Under the pieces are notes generated by a model. The model was not told where the DNA came from and searched no databases. It saw only the letters and a list, made by a program, of their open reading frames with translations. Of a DNA stretch of 64,000 bases, positions 10,587-23,000 are shown one piece after another; within the stretch, counting starts at the first letter, position 1, and the number at the start of each line of letters is the position of its first letter. This DNA comes from Humulus lupulus (lineage: Eukaryota > Streptophyta > Magnoliopsida > Rosales > Cannabaceae): contig NC_084795.1 in the NCBI RefSeq assembly GCF_963169125.1, positions 92,500,911 through 92,564,910 on the forward strand, read 5' to 3'. Both the position numbers and the translations under genes were made by a program.

Positions 10587-12065
10587 TACACTACATAAAT
10601 TAGAACACTTGTGATGACATGCTCATCTTTAAAACACTATGATGATTATGAGAGAATGCTTGATAAATCCTTAGAAATATTTCTTGAGAGTATTCCCAAA
10701 GTATTTTTATGAGGGGGAAAATAACTTTTAGGACAAATGTATTGAACCTTGTTTAAGCCTTGAGTTGAGATATTTATCTTCTACCTTCTACTCTTATGAT
10801 AATTGTCATAAGTTATGTCATCTCTTCTCACTTATGTAATATCATTTGTTAATATTATATGTATTTTGTGTCATTTTGATTGTAATCATCTCTTTTGTTA
10901 ATATATTCTCAACATGTTTCTTTGTTTACTACGACAAATGAAAGGTTTTATATCTTTATGTATTATAAATATGAGTTTAACGGAAATTGTTAGTTTCCGT
11001 TAAATTTTACATTTTTTTTTATTGTTTCCTAACACTGTTAGTTTTAAAGTCATTTGAATAAGGTAAATATATTAAAAAATAAATAATAAAGTTATCTAAA
11101 TAAGGAAAATAAATTGAAAATAAAAATAATAAATAAGTCATAATAATGTATCATCACATATTTTAAAATTTCATATTAAATTATTTAAATTATTCAATCA
11201 ATTATGTTTTAAAAACTATCACCAAAAAATATTAATGTGTTTAAATTTATTTTTTCTTTCTTTTATTAATTATTTATCTTGTCACTTAATATATTTTGTT
11301 TAACCAAACATATATGTAATAGTGACATAAGACATAAATATATATTTCTTATTTTGTCTTTTAGTTTTTTAATGAGAAATTACTTATTTCAATTGTCCTA
11401 ACCATTAATTGAATAATATATATTTATACATAAATTTTTGTTCACTTTAAATTTTTTTTAATTAAACAATTAAAATTTGATCAAATAAACATTTTAAATT
11501 TATACTCTTAATTTAGAATTTCTTAATATTTTATTATATTGAATATTTTTTCTAAAAGAAAATTAGAAAAAAAGTATTTGAATTTAAAATTAAATTTACC
11601 ATATATAATATATAAATAAAAACGTAAAAAATATCAAAATTTAAATTATTATGAACATTAAATTTAAAAATAATAAACAACATCAAATAATTTACTTTAA
11701 AATTAGAATGCATCATATTTTTAATGTAAAAAGTGTGTATCTAACGTATTATTGGTTTAATGATATTTTAAAATAAAAATTAAGATATCATTTATTTCTT
11801 TTAAGATCATAGCACAATATTTTTGCTTAATTTTTTTTATATTATTTGTGTCATTCTTTTACAATATATGACAATGTTTATTTATTTAAAATTTAAATGA
11901 TAATTAAAAAATATAATAATTTTTAAATAAAACTAACCTAGTATTTATATAAATATAAAAAATTATTCAATACTGATTTTTTAAATAACGGCCTATATTG
12001 GTGCTATATTATTTATGAAAAGTTTAAACAAAAAATTGAAAGAACATGTCTTAATATATATATAT
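10587..12065. other. AT-rich stretch without a recognisable gene
   Basis: Long AT-rich DNA with poly-A and poly-T runs and stops in all frames. The only distinct structure is a perfect 11-bp hairpin, TTTAACGGAAA / TTTCCGTTAAA with a 7-nt loop, at 10976-11004. Confidence 0.7.
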
Positions 12066-12395
12066 GGAAGACTTCTCAATGGTTACTACTCATAGATGGG
12101 TACTAACAATTATGATGATGTGGCAACATAGTGACTTGGTATAGCAAGTCACCAACATGTAAATTTTTTTTTCTATATTAATTTCGAATTTAGTTATTGT
12201 TTTTTGCCATAATTAATGGTGTATTCAACCAATGAGAAACACTAGTTATATTTAGAAATTGACATACATTTAAAAAATGAAAAAGTTTACAATATTATAT
12301 TTTCATAATAAATACACATTTTTCATCAGGTAACCATTCCAAAAATTTGAAAAAATCCAAATTTACTTTTAGAAATATTAATTAACAACTATAAA

Positions 12396-14570
12396 TGTAA
12401 CGACCCAAATTCACTAATAAGGCTTAAGGGCCTTGATTAGTATGCCGGGAGGGCATGATGGGAATTATGTGTGATTATTATGATTAAGATGTATGATTAT
12501 GATTTTAAGCATGTTATATGACTATGTGAATTATATTATGTGATAATTATGATATGTGAATTGTACTGTGTGGGTGCTGTGATACAAACGTGATGCACGT
12601 GCCAAGGCGGTCCTAGGAAACTAGATAAAGGTAACTGGTGACTTGGTAACCTGTGTAACCATTAGTAACTATAGAAAGTAACAGGTTTCTTTGGGAAAGT
12701 GGTAGAATTGCAAAGTTAGGGAAAGGACAAATAAGCCCTTGAGGTCTAGTTAGTAAGTGATATTAATGGAGGGTTAAAATGGTAATTTGGTAGTAAATAG
12801 ATGAGTTTGAGCTAAGGGAATAACATATACGTATAATGTTTTGGAGAGGGGTTTATGTTGAATGGTGGAAACCTAGAATTAGAACAAAAAGGAGATAGAA
12901 AGGAGAAGCAGAAATCTAGACTCTTGGAAGGAGAATCAAGTGATGTCTGAAGTTATCAACCAAGTTTAGGCCAAGAAAACTCAGAGGTAAGATTTTGATT
13001 ATGCTATATCCAAGTTTTAAGTCTGAATTTTAGTTAAGGAAGGTGAATTGAGATAAGTTGGTGGCTGGTTTTATGTAATTTCAGAATTTGGAAACCAAGG
13101 GGGAAGAAGGTCAAGAGCTGGAGGTTGAACCTATCACTTAAGGTAAGGTCTCTGTATGTTTATTAGATTTGTTTTGTTAAGATTTAGGGAGTTTGAAGTG
13201 TGGGTTGTGCTTGAATTCAAGCTGTGCATAACTTTTCTAGTTTGAGTTGTCAAGTGGGAATTCAAGAGTGAATTGTAGGATTGAAGGTGTGAGTGAGCTT
13301 AGGCATGATGTCTTTGGGTTGTTGTGAGGTTTGTTAGGGGTTTAGAGTTGGTTTTGGGACTAAGGATAGAGTTTGGGGTGAATTGGTGAGGTTGGAGCTC
13401 GGGAAAATGCGAAGGAAAACCCAGAAATCTGGGTCTGCGATGGTGTGCCGCGGCACGGCTTTTGCTTGCCGCAGCCTAGGGGTCTCTGGAGGTGGGTGCC
13501 GCGGCACAAGGAATGTGGTGCCGCGGCACAAGGCAAATTTCAGGGAGTGATATTTTGCAATTTTTGACCTTTGCTCCGGGGGTTCGGGGGATGTCTCCGG
13601 GATGTTGTTCTAGGGTTTTGGGGGTTCCGAGAGTGTGGATTAGGTACCGGGAAGGTAGTCTTGGATTGGTTAATGACAAGGAATATTATATTTGTGTTTG
13701 ATTAGGACTTTGGAGAAGCTCGGGATAGGGGACCGTGCTTGTGGCTACGTGATATCGGAAACCAGCGAATTGAAAGGTAAGAACACTGCACCCGAATGTA
13801 TGAATGTGATGGGACTAAGTGCTCCTGAGAATTGTTTTGTGTCATCGTTGGTATTATGCCAAGGGACACGTGTACGCGGTCTAAGAGTACCGTTCATGAA
13901 TTTAGCGCATGGGACGCGAATTGGCCACTGGGAGCCAGAAACGAAAGGATAACAGAGGGAGCAGCTTGTGAGCGCTAGCCCTGGTTATCGTCTGTATATT
14001 GTGTTATGAGCTGATATGCTTTGTATATGAGATACTTGACTATTGATATACTTTGTATATGAGATACTTTACTATTGATATGCTTAAGTTTATGAGATGC
14101 TATATGTAAGATTGACTTGACAGCTAAATGTGCATGCTCTATTATTGATGTGTGTTCTTGCTGGGCCTTGGCTCACGGGTGCTACGTGGTGCAGGTAAAG
14201 GCAAGGGCAAGTTGGACCAGGCCTGAGGTGGAGAGCTCCGAGGTGAAATGTACATAGCCAGCCGTTCGATCACCACGATCGAGGAGTGTGTCAGGACGGA
14301 GATCACCTAACTGCTCATTTTGCCTTAGTATGGCTGTTAATGTATATAAACTTTGTAATTTTTGTAGTATGGCTTTTAAACTGTCATTTTTGGGATTCCA
14401 TGTACATAAACAATGTTTAGCAGTGAAAATGTATCTTTTGAGACCAAAACGCTTTTAACCCTAGTTCCTCTACTATTTCAGTAACACGTTTTTACTTTAA
14501 TGACTTGATTAGCGAGTCTGGCACTTTATAAACACACAGTGTAGCGGTCCTGGCTATCCAGGGCGTTACA
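12396..14570 (+). mobile_element. Solo LTR, Tekay-like Ty3/gypsy (2175 bp, TSD ATAAA)
   Basis: It starts TGTAACGACCC and ends GGCGTTACA. A perfect 5-bp duplication ATAAA lies at 12391-12395 and 14571-14575. The ends and an inner block (GGTGCTACGTGGTGCAGGTA) match the LTRs of the Tekay element at 36621-43800, but this LTR is twice as long and so is a related subfamily. There is no internal region, so it arose by LTR-LTR recombination. The short open frames at 13334-13952 inside it are not genes. Confidence 0.93.
13445..13529. repeat. Three copies of the palindrome GTGCCGCGGCAC within the solo LTR
   Basis: The 12-bp perfect palindrome occurs at 13445-13456, 13496-13507 and 13518-13529. This GC-rich cluster stands out from the AT-rich LTR. 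Confidence 0.95.
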
Positions 14571-15037
14571 ATAAATATAGAACATTGATCTTAATCCAAT
14601 GGTTAATGTTAAAGTAACCATCCATGGGTAGTAACCATACCACTCTTAATACCACTCTTGATGGTTACTTTAACATTAACTATTGGATTAAGATCAATGT
14701 TCTATATTTATAGTTGTTAATTAATATTTCTAAAAGTAAATTTGGATTTTTTCAAATTTTTGGAAGGGTTACTTGATGAAAAATGTGTATTTATTATGAA
14801 AATATAATATTGTAAACTTTTTCATTTTTTAAATGTATGTCAATTTCTAAATATAGCTAGTATTTCTCATTGGTTGAAAATACCATTAATTATGGCAAAA
14901 AAAAAAAACTAAATTCGAAAATAATATAGAAAAAAAAAAATTACTTGTTGGTGACTTGCTATACCAAGTCACTATGTTGCCACATCATCATAATTGTTAG
15001 TACCCATCTATGGGTAGTAACCATTGAGAAGTCTTCC

Positions 15038-16016
15038 ATATATATATATATATATATATTATATATAGTATTTAGTATCATATTTCATTTATAAATTAAT
15101 TTTGCTAATTTTTTTAATAATTTTTATATTAAATATGAAATAAAAATTCAAAAAAAATAATAAAAATAAATTATCCTTTTCTATATTTAATTTATTTATT
15201 ATCTTAAATTAAAGAATGATCTTCTTTTTATTTATTTTGATTTTTTTATAAAAAAAAGATTGAAAAAAAAACAAGAGAAAAAAATTAACTAATAATTGTT
15301 TAACCCAAAGTTAGACATGATGATGTGGCATATGGAAATGACACATGGCAGCCAAAAGCATTAAACGTGTCTATGTTGGTCAATCTACACTCTGTCTTTT
15401 GTGTTTATGATTATCTTCCATTAGAGTTAGATTACTTGTTATTTTTGCTTTGAGTTGTACGACAAAACCAAGGTTGATTAAGCATAACCCCAACAATATA
15501 TCCTCGAGATGAGGCTCCATAGTCCTTGTCTAATTAGGAGCAAAGAGTGGGATAATTTGTTATCCCTGAATGTTAAATGAGGTGGAGACAGGGGCGAGGA
15601 TGATACTCCTCATGCTGATAAGGCTTGTTTAATTTTTTTTAGGGGACTTTACATATCTATACACATTTAATCAAATAATTACAGCTTTGTTAGAGATAAA
15701 AATATATACCCAAAACGTATTAATTAGTTATATATATAACTAACTAATATACCATGGTTAATTCTTTAAAATACTCAATCTCACAAACTTTCCTAAAATA
15801 TTCACTAACATACCACCTTTGTTATTTTCTTAAAATACTCACTGGCTTAATTCTTTAAAATACTCAATCTCACAAACTTTCCTAAAATATTCACTAACAT
15901 ACCACCTTTGTTATTTTCTTAAAATACTCACTGACATACCAAATTTCTTAAAATACTCACTAACATACCAACTTTGTTATTTCCTTAAATATTCATTGAC
16001 ATACCAAAAAGTAGCT
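15038..16016. repeat. Non-coding stretch with an 89-bp tandem duplication (15758-15935)
   Basis: No gene is seen. A unit beginning TTAATTCTTTAAAATACTCA at 15758 is repeated at 15847 (period 89) almost without change. Partial copies with the motif AAATACTCACTAACATACCA continue to ~16005. This is probably the outer left part of the Mutator-like element that follows, but I could not identify terminal repeats. Confidence 0.7.
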
Positions 16017-16406
16017 ATTTGAAATACAAGTCCCATGTCTGAAAATGAAAAACGGTGTAATATAAATGATTACTACTATTACTAAAATGTGTCACATAAG
16101 ATAATATTAACTGGTATCCGATAACAACACACAAATAATATTAACTACTATAAAGTATATAAAACCATTTTGAATCACATGTGCGGTGGCACTAAGTATT
16201 AAGTAATTGAAACATTTAAAATAAAAACGACAAATTAAGTTACTACAATATATATTAGGTTATCAGAATGCATACATTTAACTACTCCAAATTAGTCACT
16301 AATAAGTATTTAGATCTGGAACTCTGAAAAGCAACATTTCACATTTAGATACTATCATATAAATAAACATTGAAAAACAATTATAAATTTAGATGCTATT
16401 GAGTAT
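16017..16406. repeat. Direct repeat of 32123-32510 (copy 1)
   Basis: About 390 bp that match 32123-32510 in the same orientation at high but imperfect identity. In the other copy this sequence is the 5' border of the DUF1985 exon plus adjacent intron of the minus-strand Ulp1-type gene. Here the gene continuation is absent, so this is a displaced fragment. Confidence 0.85.
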
Positions 16407-17498
16407 GATAACAATTATAAACAATAGCTCTTGTAAGTATGATAACAAATGGTAGTTTATAAAGTTTAAATGTTGGATACTAATAGGTAGTTTTTTTTAT
16501 GTAATATATATCACTTAGTATATAAATATAAATCTATTATATATTTGGTATGTTTTTATTGTTGTTAACTAATGTAATCTTATGTAATTAAATAATAGAA
16601 ATACCATATATTACTCACATTCATAAAATATTTCCTTAAATAAATGTATTTACCAAATCACTATATAATATCAATGCTTTATTACACATTTATATTCCCC
16701 CATATTATTGTTAAAATTCACACTTGTATAATATTTGAATCAAACCTATGAATATAAACAATACACAAATCACTATTACATATAGTTTGGCTATTAGCAA
16801 CACAACTCTATTGTGGTACGAGTAACCAACTTGAAGATTAATATAAAGACTGAAGATCATAAGCTGCCACCAAGAAGTCAAAAATTGAGGAAAGCAATCA
16901 ATTTGGGTACCATTTTGTAGCTTTTTAATGTTTCTATTACTTTTATTTTTTAATTTTCATTCAATCTAATACAAAAATTACAGACCTTACCCATTTCTTA
17001 AATTTCATGAAATTGGATATAATGAGAACATTTGTTATATGAATAGTGGCTATTTGTTATAGTGGCTAAACCATGAAACTTATTTGGTGTCAACTTTAAT
17101 TAGAATATGCTTATACATCAAAATCGTTTGATACTCGATAGTTGAATAATTATAATGATATGTTTGTTTAAATTAGTAATGTCGTTTGATACTAGTAAGT
17201 ATATAATTATAAAAATATAATGTTATATATGTTATCTCTACCATGGTATAGTTTATTAGCTATATCATTTGATACTAGTAAGAATATATTTATTGAAAAT
17301 ATACTATTAGGTTGTAATTTGGATACCAATAGGTATATTTGTGTGTTATATGCCACAAACTAGATAATTTTAAATAAGAATTGAAATTATTTTATAGAAT
17401 TTGGTTATGGATACCAATTAGTATATTTCAAGCTAGAACACTAATCATATTTATAATATGTTTGCAAGTATAATTATATTAATGTATGTTGTAGGAAC
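16407..17498 (+). other. Upstream region and leader of the mudrA-like gene
   Basis: AT-rich and without an open gene. A pyrimidine/AT stretch ending TATGTTGTAG at ~17493 just before the start ATG looks like a 3' splice site, so the gene probably had an untranslated first exon upstream. The position of a promoter is not clear. Confidence 0.4.
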
Positions 17499-17700
17499 AT
17501 GGACATGATTGTGATAGTTTTGTACTACAATGGTATTTGGGAGGATAAATTTAATTATAAAGATTATGAAGTGACTGGAATATTGATCCCAAATGGAAGC
17601 ACATATGAGATTCTAAGGAGTACCGTTTGTGATACTTTGGAATTGGCCAGTGAAATAGAAAGATTGGACCTACAATTTCAAATAAAAGATGGAATCCCGC

Positions 17701-18863
17701 TGTTGACTGCGTTTTTAGCCAACGACGTGAGAACGTCAAATACGACAAGCCTTCAAGATAAATAAAAACGACACAGACGGTTTAAACAGGAAAAGTAAAT
17801 AACACAGGAGATTTTTATAGTGGTTCAACCTCGATTGTCGGTAATAGCCTAATCCACTTAGAGTTGTGATTTATAAATCTATACTCAAGATCAGATGGAC
17901 TGAGCCAACTGAGTTTCTTCAGTACAGATTGTGAAAATACAAGAATTCTCTCTAATTTCAGCGCTTTCTCTCTCTAGAATACACAGACCCAATTTTCTCT
18001 CTCTAGAAAGAAGAAGCAGGAGAAGCCCCTCTCTCATCCCATAAGCTCTCTATTTATAGGCCTGGGATCCTCAACTGATATCCCCTCACGATAGGGATAT
18101 TTTATTATTCATCTTATATTTATATTACATTTAAATTACAAAGAAACATTCAAAATTCGAAATGCAACAAACCCTCCATTTGTGGGAAGAATGAGAGATT
18201 CCCGCGTATGTTGTTGAAGCTGTCTCTGGGAATCTTGACTTAGTCTCCTCTAGCAAGTTGATCCACCTCCTACTGACCACTCATGCAAGTGTTGGTCAGA
18301 CGTGCATGGTGGTAGGATATGTTTTTGTGGGTTGAACGTGCATGGTGGTAGGACATGCACTTCTCTCCTCTAACATGGCACTCTCCTCTAGCATGCCATG
18401 TTCCTCCTTGAACCAATCTCCTTGGCTTCTCCTCGGACCAAGGTGGTCCGAAGCAACCTCCTTGGCACCTTACCTTGGACAAGTTCAAAGCATTCTCCTT
18501 TAGCATCTCCCAAGCATGTCTGATCGGACATTGTGTAGGCTCTCCTTGGCAAAATCTAAGTCCCCATTCTTGACTTGCATGGGACTCCTCCTCCTTAGCT
18601 ACTTACCTTGGACACGTTCGAGCCAACACTTAGGAAATCTTGGGAGGCTTACCTCAAACACACCCTTGAGGTCTTCTAGGACCACATCCTCCTTGGGGTC
18701 TTCTAGGACCACTTTCTCCTTGGGGTCTCCTAGGACCACATCCTCTGGGATCTCCTAGGACCACTTTCTCCTTGGGGTCTCCTAGGACCACTCCCCTTAG
18801 CTCTCCTAGAATGCATTCTCCTTAGCCTCCTAGGATGCATTCTCCTATTTTTTGGGTATAACA
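17701..18863 (-). mobile_element. Solo LTR, Tat-like Ty3/gypsy family (1163 bp, TSD CCCGC)
   Basis: It is bounded by TGTTGACTGC and GGGTATAACA, with a perfect CCCGC duplication at 17696-17700 and 18864-18868. It interrupts the mudrA-like codon run ...GIP/PMTIKDD. It matches the solo LTR at 61636-62930 and, more distantly at the ends, the LTRs of the Tat element at 49135-63620; their orientation implies the minus strand. The inner part has short tandem motifs (TCTCCTAGGACCAC-type, 18655-18800). Confidence 0.92.
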
Positions 18864-19533
18864 CCCGCCAATGACAATAAAGGATGACAAAGGCTTGCAT
18901 TTCTACCTTGAGATGAAGTGCAGTACTTCTAACAACACATCATTCCCCTTGATAGTGACAACCTGCAAAAGTGCACCAGTCGATAACACACAAACACTAT
19001 TGTTTGGTAGTAGTAGCAAAAATGCTACCACCCAAGAAAAAGAGTGCGAAGAAATCGGACAATTACATTCATGGAGTGAAATGGCGAATAATATGGCAGA
19101 TTACATGATTGAGCGGGAGCAACTAGCATTGACAAATAATAGTGAACTACACAACGCAAGTTTGATCACAGATCCCCATATTGAAAAAATTTCAATTAAA
19201 CAAGTATTTCGTTACAAAAGTGTGGTGGTGGATGTAATGAATCTGTATTCAATAAAGCACAACTATCAGCACAAAGTCAAGCGTTCATCAAAAACAGATT
19301 ATGTCTTAGTTTGTTTGGATGATGAGTGTAAATGGTACTTCCGTGCATCATCAATGGGGAAAACAGATATGTTTAAAATCAGAAGTTTCGAGGAGACACA
19401 CACTTGCTCGTTAAGTATTATCTGTGGTGACCATCGTCAAGCTACTAGTAATTTAGTGGGTAATATATTAAAGAGAAACTTATGAACCCAAAAAAGATTC
19501 TTACGCCAAATGACATTGTTGATGACATGATGG

Positions 19534-20044
19534 TGTTGGATTAAAATCCTATTTTATGGGCACATATGTATAATGTATAATGCTATTTTAAAGTGTGATA
19601 TAAAATTAAGTGACCAATTATATTATAAATATCATAGGGTATTAAAGTGTCATGGATTTAATGTGTAGAAACAGGAAAGTGAATTTTTAATTTTATAATG
19701 GGCAAAATTGGAAATCACTAATTATAAATTAGGGTTGTGGTCCCCTATATATATGTATTATTCTATTCTATCTGTCATCCCATTAACAAAAAGAAAAGAG
19801 AGACTCTTCTCTCATAGAGATACATATTATATAGGAAAATCTAAACCCTCTGTGAAATCTTCAAACAATGGCCTCAGGTTAGTGCTTCCGCTCTTGTGTT
19901 AATCTTCTTCTTTAATTTAGCAAAGGATCTATAGAATTATGATTTAGGATTTCTCATATATGCATTTATAATGACATGATTTTGGATTATGTGTTGGAGA
20001 TTATTGTTTGTTCATGTTATTTGAGTGTATTAGAAATTATAACA
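19534..20044 (+). repeat. 5' LTR of the copia element
   Basis: Begins TGTTGGATTAAAATCC and ends ATTATAACA. A TATA-like CTATATATATG near 19744 would place transcription start ~30 bp downstream. At 19868-19877 the sequence ATGGCCTCAG is followed by GTTAGT: a start codon and splice donor inside the LTR. Confidence 0.95.
19744..19755 (+). promoter_or_regulatory. TATA-like box of the copia LTR
   Basis: CTATATATATG lies ~115 bp upstream of the LTR start codon, and the same block is in the 3' LTR near 25797-25810. The position fits an LTR promoter; no other motif was used. Confidence 0.5.
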
Positions 20045-23000
20045 AGTGGTACCAGAGCCACATTTGCTTGAATTATTGAAGATTTGATGGTTTTGTTTAA
20101 GAAATTTGTGGATTTATTAAAGTTAGGGTTTTGATCTTTTCTGGATTATAGACTCTTGAATCTTTTATTTATTTTTCAATTCACATGATTCAGTTTTATA
20201 TCATATATATATATATATATATATATGTTGAAAGAATATTGTATAACTTCTGCTTTCAATGCATAAAGGTTTTGTTATACTATATAGGGTCTTTGTTTCC
20301 GATTACTGTTTTGGTTTATAATAGGTGAGGTTATATATATTTTATAATTTGAATATATATATATATGATATGGTTTTTGTTTTACACGGCTACGGTTTTG
20401 AATGATTGACTTCAAATATATATATATATATATAATTTCTACTGTAGTCATTTATCAAATATATTATAATGTCAATATAATGTGGTTTATAATTTATCCA
20501 TTACATATTTATAATGTAGCAATTATCTTTGACCCCATTAGTTTTCTTCCTCATTTAGTCGTATATATGTATATACATGCTAACAAGTTGTTAACATACA
20601 ACTTTCATATATACATATATATCATACCTATTTATATTTTTCAGTGACAATTAAATTCAAGTTTTGGTGTTTGGGAAATTTGTTAAGGATGTCTAATATT
20701 TTGAATAGATTAATTGAAACAATATGTTGCCAAAGTGACCTCTTTTGTGTAAATTAATTTATTTAAAATATCAAGATGCTTGTGTGTTTGTAATTTATGC
20801 ATATATTAACTGACCCAAAGGTAAGTGAATATTTCGTTGAATTTCATTCACACCTGTGGTAATAAATGTGTGACAATTATAAGGTATTTTGTGTGAGCAA
20901 TATGTTAGTCCAAAGATTGACTTATTGTTTGACATAATGTATTGTCAATGTTTGATTGCTACAACAAGAGTATCGCTTATAGTTAATATTATTGTCCAAA
21001 GACTTAATATTAATGTTGTGCTTGGTATCTTGAGATGGGATTAACCAAATTTTGAATTTATTGTTTGATTATGCATATTGATGTGAGCTTGTTTGTTTGT
21101 TTTGTTCTATATTCAGCTAGTTCATCTTCTGCTGCCTCAATATCTGCTAATATTAATTCTATTCCTATGCTTAATGGGACCAATTTCAAGAATGGGAAAA
21201 GGAACTTACTTATAGTTATGGGATGTATGGATTTAGACCATGGATTAAGGGATGAACAACCTGCACCTCTCACTAAGGAAAGCACCCGTGATGAGAAAAC
21301 GGATTTTGAGAGGTGGGATCGTTCAAATCGCATGAGTTTAATGATTATGAAACACAGCATTCCAGAAGCCTTTTGGGGCACAGAATCTGAAGGGATTACT
21401 AAGGCCAAGAATTTCCTTGAACAAATTGAGGAATGTTTTTCTAAAAACGATAAGGTTGAAATGACAACACGTCTAGGTTCTTTGATGACCATGAAGTATA
21501 AGGGTCAAGGAAATGTAAGGGAGTACATTATGGAAATGCATCATATTGTCTCAAGACTTAAGACACTTAAGATCGAGCTTTCTGATGATGTGCTTGTGCT
21601 TATGGTTTTGATAACGCTTCCTGCACAGTTTAACAAATTTAAAATTAGTTATAACTGTCAAAAGGAGAAATGGACTCTCAATGAACTCATTTCTCATTGT
21701 GTGCAAGAGGAAGAAAGGTTAAAAAAGGACAAAACTAAAAGTGCTCATTTGGCCACTGCCTCTAAGGATAAGGGCAAGAAAAGGAAATCTGAGAATGAAG
21801 CTGCTAAGGGTCCAGCCCAAAAGAAACAACAGAAGGATTCAGAAGGTTGTTACTTTTGCACCAAGCCTGGACATGTGAAGAAAGATTGTGCCAAGTATCA
21901 CGCATGGCGTGCAAAGAAAGGTATGATTCTTACTTTGGTCTGTTCTGAGGTTAATTTAGCTTCAGTACCTAGGAACACTTGGTGGATAGATTCTGGTGCT
22001 ACTACTCACATAAGTGTTTCTATGCAGGGTTGCCTGAGCTCCCGAAAGCCAAGTGATGGTGAAAGACACATCTTCATGGGCGATGGAAAATCGGTGGAAG
22101 TGGAAGCAATTGGGAATTTTAGGTTGTTGTTAGGAACTGGTTTTTATTTGGATTTGAAAGACACTTTTGTTATACCATCTTTTAGACGGAATTTAATTTC
22201 TGTTTCTTTGTTGGACAAATTTGGATATTCTAGTTCTTTTGGAAACAATCAGTTTAATTTGTCTTTCAATTCAAATGTTGTTGGAACTGGTTACTTGAAT
22301 GCTTATGACAACCTTTATTTGCTAGAAACAATTCCATCCTATAATGAAACCTTGCATGTGGAATCACGTGGTACTAAACGTAAATTAAATAAGGACAATT
22401 CAGCATCATTATGGCATAAGCGCTTAGGTCATATCTCAAAAGGTAGAGTTGAGCGCCTTGTGTCTGATGGCATTTTAGAATCTCTTGAATTCACAAACTT
22501 TGATGTTTGTGTCGATTGTATCAAGGGAAAACAGACCAAAACTAAGAGATTAGGTGCCAACAGATCTTCAGATGTCTTAGAATTGATTCATACAGATATT
22601 TGTGGGCCATTCCCTACAGCATCATGGAATGGTCAACAATATTTCATATCATTCATAGACGATTACTCACGTTATGGGTACCTATATCTCATTCATGAAA
22701 AGTCCTAGTCTCTGGATGTGTTCAAAGCTTATAAAGCTGAAGTTGAGAATTAACTCAACAAAATGATTAAAAATTGTCAGATCTAATCGTGGTGGTGAGT
22801 ACTACGGTAGATATGATGGCTCAGGCGAACAACGTCCAGGACCGTTTGCTAAATTCCTAGAGGAATGTGGTATTGTCCCACAGTACACCACGCCGAGATC
22901 ACCTAGCATGAATGGTGTTGCTGAAAGACGCAATAGGACTCTTAAGGATATGGTAAGAAGTATGATTGCTCATTCTACCTTACCTGAGTCCCTCTAGGGA

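Larger units (their letters stand above)
12066..15037. mobile_element. Foldback MITE (~0.8 kb) split by a solo LTR
   Basis: The left arm from 12066 (GGAAGACTTCTCAATGGTTA) pairs with the right arm ending at 15037. The arms continue through GATGATGTGGCAACATAGTG and TGACTTGGTATAGCAAGTCA. Removing the solo LTR (12396-14570) and one copy of ATAAA rejoins the palindrome, whose centre lies near 14650 between two copies of TGGTTACTTTAACATTAAC-like sequence. The outer flanks are (TA)n, so the MITE's own target duplication cannot be read. Non-coding. Confidence 0.85.

Noticed and set aside
20402..20647. Ile/Tyr-rich open frame in the copia leader
   Set aside because: TA-repeat composition within the inferred intron; no conserved motif.
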